DNA of 64,000 nucleotides. It comes from Saccharothrix luteola (GTDB lineage: Bacteria > Actinomycetota > Actinomycetes > Mycobacteriales > Pseudonocardiaceae). Each line of letters opens with the position of its first letter. Position 1 is the stretch's first letter. A program made the translations under genes and the position numbers. Below are positions 34,867 through 43,187 of this stretch, one piece after another. The stretch spans positions 186,001 to 250,000 of the forward strand of contig NZ_JAJHUO010000010.1 of NCBI RefSeq assembly GCF_020859565.1, written 5' to 3'. The notes under the pieces are model-generated. The model ran no database searches. It was not told the origin of the DNA and saw only the letters and a list, made by a program, of their open reading frames with translations.

Positions 34867-35058
34867 TTGCCGCTGCTCCGCGGACGGCGGCTCCGCCGGC
34901 CCACCGACCCGCACCAGGACCCCCCCCCGCGCCGCAGCGCGGGCGAGCGGACACCCCGGACAGACACAGCAGGTCGCGCGCGGGGCCGTGACCCGGCACG
35001 ACCGCGTCCGGCTCCACTACCCGCACCAGGACCACCGCCGTCCGCGGAGCAGCGGCAA
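34867..35058. repeat. 192-bp element with perfect 24-bp terminal inverted repeats
   Basis: Bases 34867-34890 and 35035-35058 are exact reverse complements over 24 bp (left end begins TTGCCGCTGCTCCGC). Inside, a 15-bp direct repeat ACCCGCACCAGGACC occurs at 34907-34921 and 35019-35033. No target-site duplication is evident at the edges. Size and structure resemble a MITE-like non-autonomous element, but a stem-loop regulatory region between divergent genes is possible. It ends 9 bp before the nucleoside hydrolase start. Confidence 0.6.
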
Positions 35059-35067
35059 GATGACACC

Positions 35068-36015
35068 GTGACGACACCTCTGATCATCGACACCGACCCC
35101 GGCGTGGACGACGCGCTCGCCATCGCCCTCGCCGCGGCCAGCCCCGAGGTCGACCTGATCGGGGTGACCACCGTCTTCGGCAACGTGTCGCTGGAGAACA
35201 CCACCCGCAACGCCCTGCGCCTGCTGGCGCTCCTGGGCCGCGACGACGTGCCGGTGGGCGTGGGCGCGGCCCGGCCGCTCGTCCACCCCCACCCGCACCT
35301 GTCCAGCGCGCACGGCGCGGACGGTCTCTCCGGGTACGCCGACACGCTCCCCGAAGCCACTCGCGGCCCCGACGCGCGCGACGCCGTCACGCTCCTGCGC
35401 GACCTCCTCGAGCAGGCCGACCGACCCGTCACGATCGTCCCCATCGGCCCGCTCACCAACATCGCGCTGCTGCTGGCCGCGCACCCCGGTCTCAAGCCGA
35501 AGATCGGCAGGCTGGTCGTCATGGGCGGCGGGGTGAACGGCGGCAACGTCACCGCCACGGCCGAGTTCAACGTCTGGAGCGACCCCGAGGCCGCCCGCCG
35601 CGTCCTGGTCGAGGAGGACGTGCCCACGACGCTCGTGCCGATGGACCTGACCCGCCGCTGCGCGGTCAGCGCCGAGTGGCTGGACGCGCTGGCGAAGACC
35701 TCCCGGGTCGCCGCCACCCTGGTCGGCCTCACCCCCGCCTACCTGGAGACCTACCGGCGGTTCCTCGGCTGGGACGGCATGGCGGTGCACGACGCGGTCG
35801 CGGTGGCCGAGGCGGTCCGGCCCGGCATCCTGAGCGGCACGCCGTTCCCCGTGGACGTCGACTGCTCGTACGGTCCGAACCGGGGCGCGCTCGCGGTGGA
35901 CCAGCGCCTGGAGGTGGAGGCGCCCAAGACGCTCGACATCACCCTGGACGCCGACCTCGACGGCCTGCGCGCGTTCCTCTTCGAGAGGCTAGGTGCGCTC
36001 GGCGTGCGCGAGTAG
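35068..36015 (+). CDS. Inosine-uridine preferring nucleoside hydrolase family protein
   Basis: A 315-residue nucleoside hydrolase that would split ribonucleosides into base and ribose. The calcium-binding aspartate cluster is IIDTDPGVDDALAIALA near the N-terminus. Other family features are PIGPLTNIALLLAAHP, VVMGGGVNGGNVTATAEFNV (active-site GG and Asn) and a late HDAVAVAEAVRP with the catalytic-region His-Asp. GTG 35068 is selected because it begins exactly at the family N-terminus, although an open frame continues upstream through the inverted-repeat element. Its end overlaps the convergent THUMP-like gene by 27 bp. Confidence 0.92.
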   Translation: MTTPLIIDTDPGVDDALAIALAAASPEVDLIGVTTVFGNVSLENTTRNALRLLALLGRDDVPVGVGAARPLVHPHPHLSSAHGADGLSGYADTLPEATRGPDARDAVTLLRDLLEQADRPVTIVPIGPLTNIALLLAAHPGLKPKIGRLVVMGGGVNGGNVTATAEFNVWSDPEAARRVLVEEDVPTTLVPMDLTRRCAVSAEWLDALAKTSRVAATLVGLTPAYLETYRRFLGWDGMAVHDAVAVAEAVRPGILSGTPFPVDVDCSYGPNRGALAVDQRLEVEAPKTLDITLDADLDGLRAFLFERLGALGVRE

Positions 36016-37140
36016 GTAGACGGGACGACGGCCGACGCGGGTCAGCGCCACGGTCGCCTCACCCGACCCGGACAGCTTCAGCCTCGGCCGCAACGCGTTC
36101 GGATCCACGTCCAGCCCGCGCACCAGGATCTCCAGCCGGCCCACGTCGTGCGCCCGCAGCACGGACCGCAACGCCTTCTCGCTGTAGTGCCCGTGCTCCA
36201 CGACCCGGAACGCCCGCACGCCCGGCGGCGGCACCGGCCCGGTCAGGTAGGCGATCCGCTCGTCCAGCTGCGCCAACCCGTGCCGGGCCGCGTAGTGCCG
36301 CACCAGCCCGGCCCGCACCACCGCGCCGTCCGGGTCGACCAGCCACTCGGCCGGCTCGCGCACACCGCAGTCGTCGGGGTCGGCGGAGGTGATCGTCCAC
36401 TCCGGACCGCCCGACCGCAGCACGGTCGCCCGCCGCGACACGCCGGGCGTGGCCAGGCCGCGCGTCCACAGGCACGCCTCGCGCACCTGCCCGTCCAACG
36501 ACACCAGCTCGACCTCGTCCGCCCACGGCGCGACCGCGAAGTCCACGCCCGGCGCGCACTTCACCGCCAGGTCGCGCGAAGCGTAGGCGTCGGCCAGCTC
36601 GTCCAACGGCGGCGCGAAGTCCGAGGGTCGCCACGTGCGCCGCCCGCTCGCGTCACGCCGCGCGGGGTCGGCGAGCACCGCCGTGCCGCGCGACACCGGC
36701 CGCAGGGCGTCCGCCCGCACGAGCGGCACCGCGTCACCCAGGTTGTGCCGCGCCATGGCCAACCGCACCGGGTCCAGGTCCGACCCGATCGACCCCTCGG
36801 GCAGCGCCGCGAGGTCCGCCCCGATCGAGCAGGTCACGTCGTGCGCGGGTCCGCGGAACCGGCGCGCCCGGTGCGCCGCCACCGGGTGGGCGGTGGCCTG
36901 CTGCAACGCGTCGGAGGTGAACAGCCCGTCGGCGAAACCGACCTTGCCGACCGCCTTGCGCCGCAACAACAACGTCTCCAGCACCGCCGCGAAGTGCGTC
37001 GGCGAGACCTGCCTGGCCCGGTTCACGTCCGCCAGCCGCGACGCGGGCGTCAGCGGCAGGTCGGCCAGCGCCGACAACGCGGCGCACCCGGCGTCCGAAC
37101 GCAGGTACGCCACGTCGTCGAGGCTGAAGGCGTAGCTCAC
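35989..37140 (-). CDS. THUMP-like class I SAM-dependent RNA methyltransferase-like protein, Rv3037c-like
   Basis: A 383-residue protein. A helical N-terminal segment precedes a Rossmann methyltransferase core with motif I VTCSIGADLAALP and an ADPARR block in place of the NPPF/DPPY motif. The C-terminal 100 residues form a THUMP-like module ending RPVYLLAHAERT. RNA modification is expected, but no target can be named. GTG 37140 overlaps the stop of the upstream methyltransferase by 4 bp. The gene order downstream of echA and the second methyltransferase matches Rv3039c-Rv3038c-Rv3037c as I recall it. Confidence 0.8.
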   Translation of the reverse strand: MSYAFSLDDVAYLRSDAGCAALSALADLPLTPASRLADVNRARQVSPTHFAAVLETLLLRRKAVGKVGFADGLFTSDALQQATAHPVAAHRARRFRGPAHDVTCSIGADLAALPEGSIGSDLDPVRLAMARHNLGDAVPLVRADALRPVSRGTAVLADPARRDASGRRTWRPSDFAPPLDELADAYASRDLAVKCAPGVDFAVAPWADEVELVSLDGQVREACLWTRGLATPGVSRRATVLRSGGPEWTITSADPDDCGVREPAEWLVDPDGAVVRAGLVRHYAARHGLAQLDERIAYLTGPVPPPGVRAFRVVEHGHYSEKALRSVLRAHDVGRLEILVRGLDVDPNALRPRLKLSGSGEATVALTRVGRRPVYLLAHAERT

Positions 37141-38093
37141 CGGACCGGCTTGCGACCCGTCACGGAGACGTTGTAGAAGACCTCGCGCGGCAGCACCTTG
37201 GCCAGCACGTTCTCGTCCACCCAGGACAGCCGCTGCCAGGTCTTGTAGGCGAACATCGCCCACCCGAAGCCCAGCTTCTCCCGCGGCACGGCGGCCTCGA
37301 ACGTGCGCACCGGCCAGCCGAACAACGCCGCCGACAGCTCCTCGGTCACCGCCCGCACCCCGACCGCGCCCGCCCCGCGAGCGGTCCGCTCCAGGTCCGA
37401 CGGGTCGAACGTGTGCAGGTCGACCACGGCCTCCAGCGCCGCCGCGCGCGAGGACTCGTCCAGCTCCTCCTGCGGCCGGCGCCAGTCGTTGAGCGGTGCC
37501 AGCTTGGTCACGTTCGTGGTCAGCCACCAGGTCAGCTGGCCGAGCTTGCGGGCGTAGAGGTTGCCGACGTTCGTCGGGTCGCCCGCGAACACGAACTTGC
37601 CGCCCGGCTTGAGCACCCGCAGCACCTCGCGCATCGCGGCGGGCACGTCCGGGATGTGGTGCAGCACGGCGTGCCCCACCACCAGGTCGAACGTGTCGTC
37701 GTCGTACGGGATGCGCTCGGCGTCGGCCACCCGGCCGTCGACCGGCAGGCCGAGCTGCCCGGCGTTGCGCAGCGCCACCTCGACCATGCCCGGCGACAGG
37801 TCGGTCACCGAGCCGCGCTTGATCACACCGCCCTGCATCAGGTTGAGCAGGAAGAACCCGGTGCCGCAGCCCAGCTCCAACGCGTGCTCGTACGGCCCGG
37901 TGTCGCCCGCGACCGCGCGGAACCGGTCCGTGGCGTAGGTGATGCAGCGCTCGTCGTACGAGATCGACCACTTCTCGTCGTACGTGCCCGCTTCCCAGTC
38001 GTGGTAGAGCACGTTGGCGAGCTTGGGGTCGGAGTACGCCGCCTCGATCTCCTCGGCGGTGGCGTGCGGGTTGGGCTTGGGATCAACGGCCAC
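37137..38093 (-). CDS. Class I SAM methyltransferase, Rv3038c-like
   Basis: A 318-residue methyltransferase. Motif I is ALELGCGTGFFLLNL, the acidic loop is SVTDLSPGMVE, and motif IV is LVVGHAVLHHIPD. The core ends near residue 190, followed by an actinobacteria-specific C-terminal half of about 120 residues with LNDWRRPQEELDESSRAA and AMFAYKTWQRLSWV. The substrate is unknown. GTG 38093 lies inside the end of the enoyl-CoA hydratase gene (11-bp overlap), so the three genes echA-like, methyltransferase and THUMP-like form one tightly coupled unit. Confidence 0.85.
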   Translation of the reverse strand: MAVDPKPNPHATAEEIEAAYSDPKLANVLYHDWEAGTYDEKWSISYDERCITYATDRFRAVAGDTGPYEHALELGCGTGFFLLNLMQGGVIKRGSVTDLSPGMVEVALRNAGQLGLPVDGRVADAERIPYDDDTFDLVVGHAVLHHIPDVPAAMREVLRVLKPGGKFVFAGDPTNVGNLYARKLGQLTWWLTTNVTKLAPLNDWRRPQEELDESSRAAALEAVVDLHTFDPSDLERTARGAGAVGVRAVTEELSAALFGWPVRTFEAAVPREKLGFGWAMFAYKTWQRLSWVDENVLAKVLPREVFYNVSVTGRKPVR

Positions 38094-38862
38094 TGAACTT
38101 CGCCTTCCCCGGGCCGTTCTCGATGAACGACGCCATGCCGGTCTTCTGGTCCTCGGTGGCGAACATCGCCGCGAACAGCTGGCTCTCCAGCTTCAGCCCG
38201 CTGCCGAGGTCGGTGTCCAACCCGCCGTCGATCGCGGCCTTGGCGGCGGCGTACGCGCGCACCGGGCCGTTGACGAACCGGCCGGCCCACCGCTTGGCCG
38301 CCTCGTAGACGTCGTCGGGGGCCACGACCTCGTCCACCATGCCGATGCGCAACGCCTCCTCGGCGCCCACGAACCGGCCGGTGTAGATCAGGTCCTTGGC
38401 GCGCGACGGCCCGATCAGCCGCGGCAGGCGCTGCGTGCCGCCCATGCCGGGGATGACGCCGAGCAGGATCTCCGGCTGGCCGACCTTGGCGTTGTCGCCC
38501 GCGATCCGCCGGTCCGCGCACAGCGCCAGCTCGAACCCGCCGCCGAGGGCGTAACCGGTGATGGCCGCCACGGTCGGCTTCGGGATCTCCTCCACCGCGC
38601 GCAACGCCGAGGTGAACGCGCCCGCGCGGGCCGCCATCTCGGCGTAGGACAGCTCCGCCATCTCCTTGATGTCCGCGCCCGCCGCGAACACCTTCGGCCC
38701 GCCGTACACGATCACCGAGTAGACGTCGGCCCGGTCGGTCGCCTCCAGCGCGGCCGACCGGATCTCTTCCTGGACCTGCCGGTTGAGCGCGTTCATCGGC
38801 GGGCGGTCCAGCCGGATGGTGCCGATCCCGTCCTCGACTTCGAGCCTCACGAACTCAGCCAC
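38083..38862 (-). CDS. Enoyl-CoA hydratase/isomerase family protein, EchA17-like
   Basis: A 259-residue crotonase-fold enzyme. The oxyanion-hole segments are KVFAAGADIKEM and ALGGGFELALCADRR. The catalytic Glu pair is seen as AKVGQPEILLGVIPGMGGTQ. It would hydrate trans-2-enoyl-CoA in beta-oxidation. The upstream motif at 38901-38916 is shared with the etfBA promoter, fitting co-regulation of acyl-CoA oxidation. ATG 38862; the 3' end overlaps the next gene by 11 bp. Confidence 0.93.
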   Translation of the reverse strand: MAEFVRLEVEDGIGTIRLDRPPMNALNRQVQEEIRSAALEATDRADVYSVIVYGGPKVFAAGADIKEMAELSYAEMAARAGAFTSALRAVEEIPKPTVAAITGYALGGGFELALCADRRIAGDNAKVGQPEILLGVIPGMGGTQRLPRLIGPSRAKDLIYTGRFVGAEEALRIGMVDEVVAPDDVYEAAKRWAGRFVNGPVRAYAAAKAAIDGGLDTDLGSGLKLESQLFAAMFATEDQKTGMASFIENGPGKAKFSGR

Positions 38863-38900
38863 GCGGTCCTCCTCGACCCTGACGTCGGTGCGCCTCGCAG

Positions 38901-38916
38901 GTTACCCCTCGGTAGT
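38901..38916. promoter_or_regulatory. Operator-like inverted repeat upstream of the enoyl-CoA hydratase gene
   Basis: GTTACCCCTCGGTAGT repeats the arrangement found upstream of etfBA (20531-20546), with 13 of 16 positions identical. It overlaps the stop of the ABC ATPase gene and lies 39 bp before the enoyl-CoA hydratase start. Confidence 0.5.
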
Positions 38917-39705
38917 TTTGCGGCGGGCGAAGTACCTGTCACCCGACCGCTGGAGCTCCAGCGGCTGGTCGAACGTCTTCGAGAGGTTCTCCTCGGTCAG
39001 CACGTCGGCCAGCAGGCCCTGCGCCACGATGCCCCCGTCACGCAGCAGCAGCGCGTGCGTGAAGCCGGGCGGGATCTCCTCCACGTGGTGCGTGACCAGC
39101 ACCGTCGCCGGCGCGTCCGGGTCCATCGCCAGCTCGGACAGCCGCGCGACCAGGTCCTCGCGCCCACCCAGGTCCAGGCCCGCCGCGGGCTCGTCCAGGA
39201 GCAGCATCTCCGGGTCGGTCATCAACGCGCGCGAGATCAGCGTGCGCTTGCGCTCGCCCTCGGACAACGTGCCGTAGGTGCGGTCGGCCAGGTGCTCGAT
39301 GCCCATCGCGGCCAGCAGCTCCCTGGCGCGGCCGGTGTCGAGCCGGTCGTACTCCTCGCGCCAGCGCCCCAGCACCGCGTACCCGGCGCTGACCACCAGG
39401 TCGACCACCTTCTCGTCGGCCGGGATGCGCCCGTTCAACGCCGAGGAGGACAGCCCGATCCGGGGCCGCAGCTCGGCCACGTCGGTCCGCCCGATCCGCT
39501 CGCCGAGCAGGTGCACCTTGCCCTTGGTCGGGTGCAGCTCCGCGCCGGCCAACCGGAGCAGCGTCGTCTTGCCGGCGCCGTTCGGCCCGAGCACGACCCA
39601 GCGCTCGTCCAGCTCCACGCTCCAGTCGACGTCCCCGACCAGCGTGGTCTTGCCACGTCGAACCGAAACACCCTGCATGTGGATGACCAGATCTTCGTTT
39701 TCCAC
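38902..39705 (-). CDS. ABC-type ATPase, Rv3041c-like
   Basis: A 267-residue ATP-binding cassette. Walker A is VLGPNGAGKTTLLRL, the ABC signature is GTLSEGERKRTLISRA, Walker B is MLLLDEPAAGLD, and the H-loop is LVTHHVEEIP. No permease gene is adjacent, and Rv3041c-type proteins are usually orphan ATPases resembling the YlmA/ModF-like group. GTG 39705 is preferred over ATG 39678 because GAGGGCAGG lies just upstream and gives the VENEDLVIHMQGV start. Confidence 0.88.
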   Translation of the reverse strand: MENEDLVIHMQGVSVRRGKTTLVGDVDWSVELDERWVVLGPNGAGKTTLLRLAGAELHPTKGKVHLLGERIGRTDVAELRPRIGLSSSALNGRIPADEKVVDLVVSAGYAVLGRWREEYDRLDTGRARELLAAMGIEHLADRTYGTLSEGERKRTLISRALMTDPEMLLLDEPAAGLDLGGREDLVARLSELAMDPDAPATVLVTHHVEEIPPGFTHALLLRDGGIVAQGLLADVLTEENLSKTFDQPLELQRSGDRYFARRKTTEG

Positions 39706-39853
39706 GCCTGCCCTCGCCCCGTCGATGCGCCGCCGCCGCCATTGTTCTGCACCCCGTTCCGCGGGTGGTCCGGTGGGGGGAGGTATGGGCGGGTCGGTGA
39801 ACCTCAGCGCGCTCATGCCCACACGGGGCGTGTGTGCTGGAAAGATCGGGCGC

Positions 39854-41962
39854 ATGGCTGCCGACTCGATCCTGCTCGCGGGCCGACCGTTCCCCCTCGG
39901 GGCGCACCCCGAGGCCGGAGGTGTGCGCTTCGCGGTCTCGGCGCCGCCCGCCCACGCCGTGGAAGTGTGCCTGATCAGCGAAGACGGCACCGAGGAGCGG
40001 GTCGAGCTCACCGAGCGCACGTTCGGCGTCTGGCATGGGCTGATCTCCGGCGTCACGCCCGGCCAGCGCTACGGCTACCGCGTGCACGGGCCGTACGACC
40101 CGTCACGGGGCCTGCGGTGCAACCCGGCGAAGCTGTTGGTCGACCCGTATGCGACGCGGATCACGGGGACGTTGTCCGACCTCGACGCGGCGCTGGGCTA
40201 CGTGGACGACCCGATGCTCGGCGGACCGTCACCGGTCGACTCGCTGGGCAGCGTGCCGCTGTCCGTGGTCACCTCGCCCGGCGGGCCGGACACTGGCGTG
40301 AAGCCCGAGGTGCCGTTCGAGGAGGCGGTGTTCTACGAGCTGCACGTGCGCGGGTTCACCAAGCAGCACCCGGCCGTGCCCGAGCACCAGCGCGGCACCT
40401 ACCTGGGGCTGGCGCACCCGGCCGTGCTGGAGCACCTCACGCGGCTCGGCGTGACGTCGGTCGAGCTGCTGCCGGTGCACGCGTTCGTCGACGAGCCGTC
40501 GTTGATCCGCGACGGCAGGCACAACTACTGGGGCTACTCGCCGCTGAGCTTCTTCGCGCCGCACCCCGCCTACGCCAGCGAGCCGGGGCGTGAGGTGGAG
40601 GAGTTCCGCACGATGGTCGCCGCGCTGCACAACGCGGAGATCGAAGTGATCATCGACGTGGTGTTCAACCACACGTGCGAGGGCGGCCCGGAGGGTCCGA
40701 CGCTGTCCTACCGGGGCTTCGACGCTCCCGGCTACTACCTGCACATCGACGGCGGCGGCACGCTCGACATCACCGGCTGCGGCAACACCACCGAGGCCGG
40801 GTCGCCGCAGTTCGTGCGGCTGGTGACGGACTCGCTGCGGTACTGGGCCACCGAGCTGGGCGTGGACGGGTTCCGGTTCGACCTCGCGTCCACGCTGGGC
40901 AGGCCCGGCGGCGGCCGGTTCGACCGGGCGTCGGCGATGCTCACCGCGATCACGCAGGACCCGGTGCTGTCGCGGTGCAAGCTGATCGCCGAGCCGTGGG
41001 ACGCCACCGGCGACGGCTACCGGGTCGGCGACTTCGGCGTGCAGTGGGCCGAGTGGAACGGCCGGTACCGCGACACCGTGCGCGACTTCTGGCGGGGCAT
41101 GACCAGCGTGCGCGACCTGGCCTACCGGCTGTCGGGCTCGTCCGACCTGTACGCCGACGACCTGCGGCGACCGTGGCAGTCGATCAACTTCATCACCGCG
41201 CACGACGGGTTCACCCTGCGCGACCTCGTGTCGTACAACGAGAAGCACAACCTGGCCAACGGCGAGGACAACCGCGACGGCACCAACGACAACCGGTCGT
41301 GGAACTGCGGCGTCGAGGGCGAGACCGACGACCCGGAGGTGCTGGCCCTGCGCGCCCGGCAGGCGCGCAACCTGTTCGCCACGCTGATGCTGTCCACCGG
41401 CACGCCGATGCTCACCGCCGGTGACGAGCAGTGGCGCACCCAGGGCGGCAACAACAACGCGTACTGCCTGGACGACGAGACCTCGTGGGTGGACTGGGAG
41501 CTCGGCGGCGAGGGCGAGGCGATGCTGGCGTTCGCGCGGCGGGTGATCGCGGTGCGCCGCGCGTCGCCCGCGTTGCGGCAGCCGCAGTTCTTCGACGGCC
41601 GGACCACGTCGTCCGGGGCGCCCGACCTGGTGTGGTTCCGGCCGGACGGCGAGGAGATGGCCGAGACCGACTGGTTCGACGACGGCCGCCGGTTCCTCGG
41701 CATGTGGATCGACGGGTCGAACAGCCTGTCCCGCTCGCGTGACGGCGAACTGGTGTCGGACGACTCGTGGCTGCTGCTCGTGCACGCGGGCGCGGACCCG
41801 ATCGAGGTCACCCTGCCGGGGCCCGAGTACGGCGGGCGCTACGAGCCGACGATCGACTCCACCACGCCCGACGGCTCGCCCGCGGCCGAGGAGGGCCTGG
41901 CGGCCGGCGCGACCGTCGTGCTGGAGGGCCGGTCCCTGGTGCTGCTGAGGGTGCCGAACTGA
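39854..41962 (+). CDS. glgX: Glycogen debranching enzyme
   Basis: A 702-residue GH13 isoamylase-type enzyme that removes alpha-1,6-linked short branches from phosphorylase-limited glycogen. An N-terminal CBM48 domain covers about residues 10-100. The barrel has catalytic Asp in DGFRFDLAS (about D343), Glu in IAEPWD (about E380) and Asp in TAHDGFTL (about D451). LTAGDEQWRTQGGNNNAYC is typical of GlgX. ATG 39854. It stands alone with its own terminator but belongs functionally with glgP downstream. Confidence 0.95.
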   Translation: MAADSILLAGRPFPLGAHPEAGGVRFAVSAPPAHAVEVCLISEDGTEERVELTERTFGVWHGLISGVTPGQRYGYRVHGPYDPSRGLRCNPAKLLVDPYATRITGTLSDLDAALGYVDDPMLGGPSPVDSLGSVPLSVVTSPGGPDTGVKPEVPFEEAVFYELHVRGFTKQHPAVPEHQRGTYLGLAHPAVLEHLTRLGVTSVELLPVHAFVDEPSLIRDGRHNYWGYSPLSFFAPHPAYASEPGREVEEFRTMVAALHNAEIEVIIDVVFNHTCEGGPEGPTLSYRGFDAPGYYLHIDGGGTLDITGCGNTTEAGSPQFVRLVTDSLRYWATELGVDGFRFDLASTLGRPGGGRFDRASAMLTAITQDPVLSRCKLIAEPWDATGDGYRVGDFGVQWAEWNGRYRDTVRDFWRGMTSVRDLAYRLSGSSDLYADDLRRPWQSINFITAHDGFTLRDLVSYNEKHNLANGEDNRDGTNDNRSWNCGVEGETDDPEVLALRARQARNLFATLMLSTGTPMLTAGDEQWRTQGGNNNAYCLDDETSWVDWELGGEGEAMLAFARRVIAVRRASPALRQPQFFDGRTTSSGAPDLVWFRPDGEEMAETDWFDDGRRFLGMWIDGSNSLSRSRDGELVSDDSWLLLVHAGADPIEVTLPGPEYGGRYEPTIDSTTPDGSPAAEEGLAAGATVVLEGRSLVLLRVPN

Positions 41963-41965
41963 GTT

Positions 41966-41998
41966 GTGTCGGTGACCGACTGCCTCCGTCACCGACAC
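41966..41998. terminator. Terminator of glgX
   Basis: GTGTCGGTGAC pairs perfectly with GTCACCGACAC across an 11-nt loop, starting three bases after the glgX stop codon. Confidence 0.7.
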
Positions 41999-42055
41999 GA
42001 TCCTGCCTGGTGAGAGCCGTGCGCGCGGTGCGCGGTTCCGTGGCACGATGCCGGC

Positions 42056-42163
42056 GTGGCCCGTCCGTTGCTGACCTGGTGCGACCGCACGATCGACCTC
42101 CTGCTGGTGGCGTCGTGCGGGTGTAGCCGGACGCGACGCGGCCGGGCCCGCCCATCGGGTTGA
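42056..42163 (+). CDS. Cys-rich putative leader peptide upstream of cysteine dioxygenase
   Basis: A 35-codon frame starting at GTG 42056. Its middle, RTIDLLLVASCGC, matches the actinobacterial putative leader peptides that carry an R-x-(V/I)DL-...-S-x-x-C pattern in front of sulfur-metabolism genes. Cys codons occur at positions 9, 21 and 23. The last third of the frame lies inside a strong hairpin (42130-42177). This suggests ribosome-mediated attenuation sensing charged tRNA-Cys. A -10-like CACGAT ends 7 nt before the GTG, so the transcript may be leaderless. Confidence 0.6.
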   Translation: MARPLLTWCDRTIDLLLVASCGCSRTRRGRARPSG

Positions 42164-42177
42164 CGCCGCGTCGCGTC
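42130..42177 (+). promoter_or_regulatory. Attenuator-like hairpin between leader peptide and cysteine dioxygenase
   Basis: GACGCGACGCGGC (42130-42142) pairs perfectly with GCCGCGTCGCGTC (42165-42177) over a 22-nt loop that itself contains CCCATCGGG. The stem begins just after the Cys codons of the leader and includes its stop codon, so ribosome position would decide whether the hairpin forms. The operon start codon is 46 nt further on. Confidence 0.6.
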
Positions 42178-42222
42178 TTGATCGCTACCCCGCCCGACCC
42201 GTAGCCATCAGGAGCGACCCAC

Positions 42223-42801
42223 GTGACCGCGACGATCGCGCGCGCCGACCTGCACCCGAAGCTGGACGTGCGGTTCCTGCGCGACATCATCCACCCGGAA
42301 CGCGACCTGTGGACGCCGCGCGAGCTGCGCGAGCTGACGTCCACCGTCGCCGCCGAACTGACCACCCCGTTGCTGGACGTCCTCCGGTTCGACCCCGATC
42401 GGCGCTGGTGGGCGCGGCTCGGGCTGACCGAGGGCGTGGAGCTGTGGCTGCTGAGCTGGCTGCCCGGTCAGGGCACCGAGCCGCACGACCACGGCGGCGC
42501 GGCGGGCTCGTTCACCGTGCTCACCGGTGAGCTGGCGGAGGACTACCGCTACCCCGGTGGGCCGATCCGCAGCGCGCGGCGGCCGGTGGGGAGCGCGTTG
42601 GGGTTCGGCGCGGGGCGTGCGCACCGGGTGCTGAACCAGGGCAGCACCGGTGCGGCGAGCGTGCACGCCTACTCGCCGCCGCTGGTGCCGACCCGGGAGT
42701 ACCCGAGCCTCGCCGACATACCGCAGGAGATCCCGCCGTTGCCCGCCCTGCGGCTGCCGTTGGAGCAGCTGCGCGTTCTGGCCGACCAGGAGGGTCCGTG
42801 A
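42223..42801 (+). CDS. Cysteine dioxygenase
   Basis: A 192-residue cupin enzyme that oxidises L-cysteine to cysteine sulfinate with a mononuclear iron. Metal-binding His residues are in EPHDHGG (the H-x-H) and GRAHRV. The family segment GSFTVLTGELAEDYRYP follows the first cupin motif. GTG 42223 is preceded by AGGAG with 7-nt spacing. The 4-bp-overlapping rhodanese gene suggests joint sulfur handling. It follows the leader peptide/attenuator and is probably controlled by cysteine availability. Confidence 0.9.
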   Translation: MTATIARADLHPKLDVRFLRDIIHPERDLWTPRELRELTSTVAAELTTPLLDVLRFDPDRRWWARLGLTEGVELWLLSWLPGQGTEPHDHGGAAGSFTVLTGELAEDYRYPGGPIRSARRPVGSALGFGAGRAHRVLNQGSTGAASVHAYSPPLVPTREYPSLADIPQEIPPLPALRLPLEQLRVLADQEGP

Positions 42802-43184
42802 GTGCCGAGGAGTTGCTGGAAGAAGCGCGGCGGTCGTTGAGCCGCGTGTCGCCGGAGGAGCTGGCCGGGCTGTCCGACGTGCTGGTGGTCGACATCCGAC
42901 CGCACCACAACCGTGCGGCGGAGGGTGAGATCCCCGGCTCGATCCCGGTGGAGCGCATCGTGCTGGAGTGGCGGCTGGACCCGGACGGCGAGCACCGGAT
43001 CCCCGGCTTCACCGCCGACACCACCGTGGTCGTGCTGTGCAACGAGGGCTACGCCTCCAGCCTGGCCGCCCGCGACCTGCAACGGGTGGGCCTGCCCCGC
43101 GCCACCGACCTGATCGGCGGCTTCCGCGGCTACGCCGCCGCCGGGCTCCCCGTGCGGCCGGGCGCGACCCAAGCCGTCACCTGA
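42798..43184 (+). CDS. Rhodanese-like sulfurtransferase
   Basis: A 128-residue single rhodanese domain. VVDIRPHHNRAAEGEIPGSI is the CH2A-like region, and the catalytic Cys is in VVVLCNEGYASSLAA (the active-site loop CNEGYA). It would move sulfane sulfur, complementing the upstream cysteine dioxygenase. GTG 42798 overlaps the dioxygenase stop by 4 bp. It ends at a long imperfect palindrome that probably terminates the operon. Confidence 0.9.
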   Translation: MSAEELLEEARRSLSRVSPEELAGLSDVLVVDIRPHHNRAAEGEIPGSIPVERIVLEWRLDPDGEHRIPGFTADTTVVVLCNEGYASSLAARDLQRVGLPRATDLIGGFRGYAAAGLPVRPGATQAVT

Positions 43185-43187
43185 CCG

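Noticed and set aside
34867-35067. 67 extra codons before the nucleoside hydrolase
   Set aside because: They read through the inverted-repeat element and give an Arg/Pro-rich sequence; the family N-terminus starts at GTG 35068.
42048-42074. Eight-codon frame MPAWPVRC ending at a Cys codon
   Set aside because: It could be an alternative tiny leader, but the overlapping 35-codon frame matches the known leader-peptide pattern and spans the hairpin, so it is preferred.
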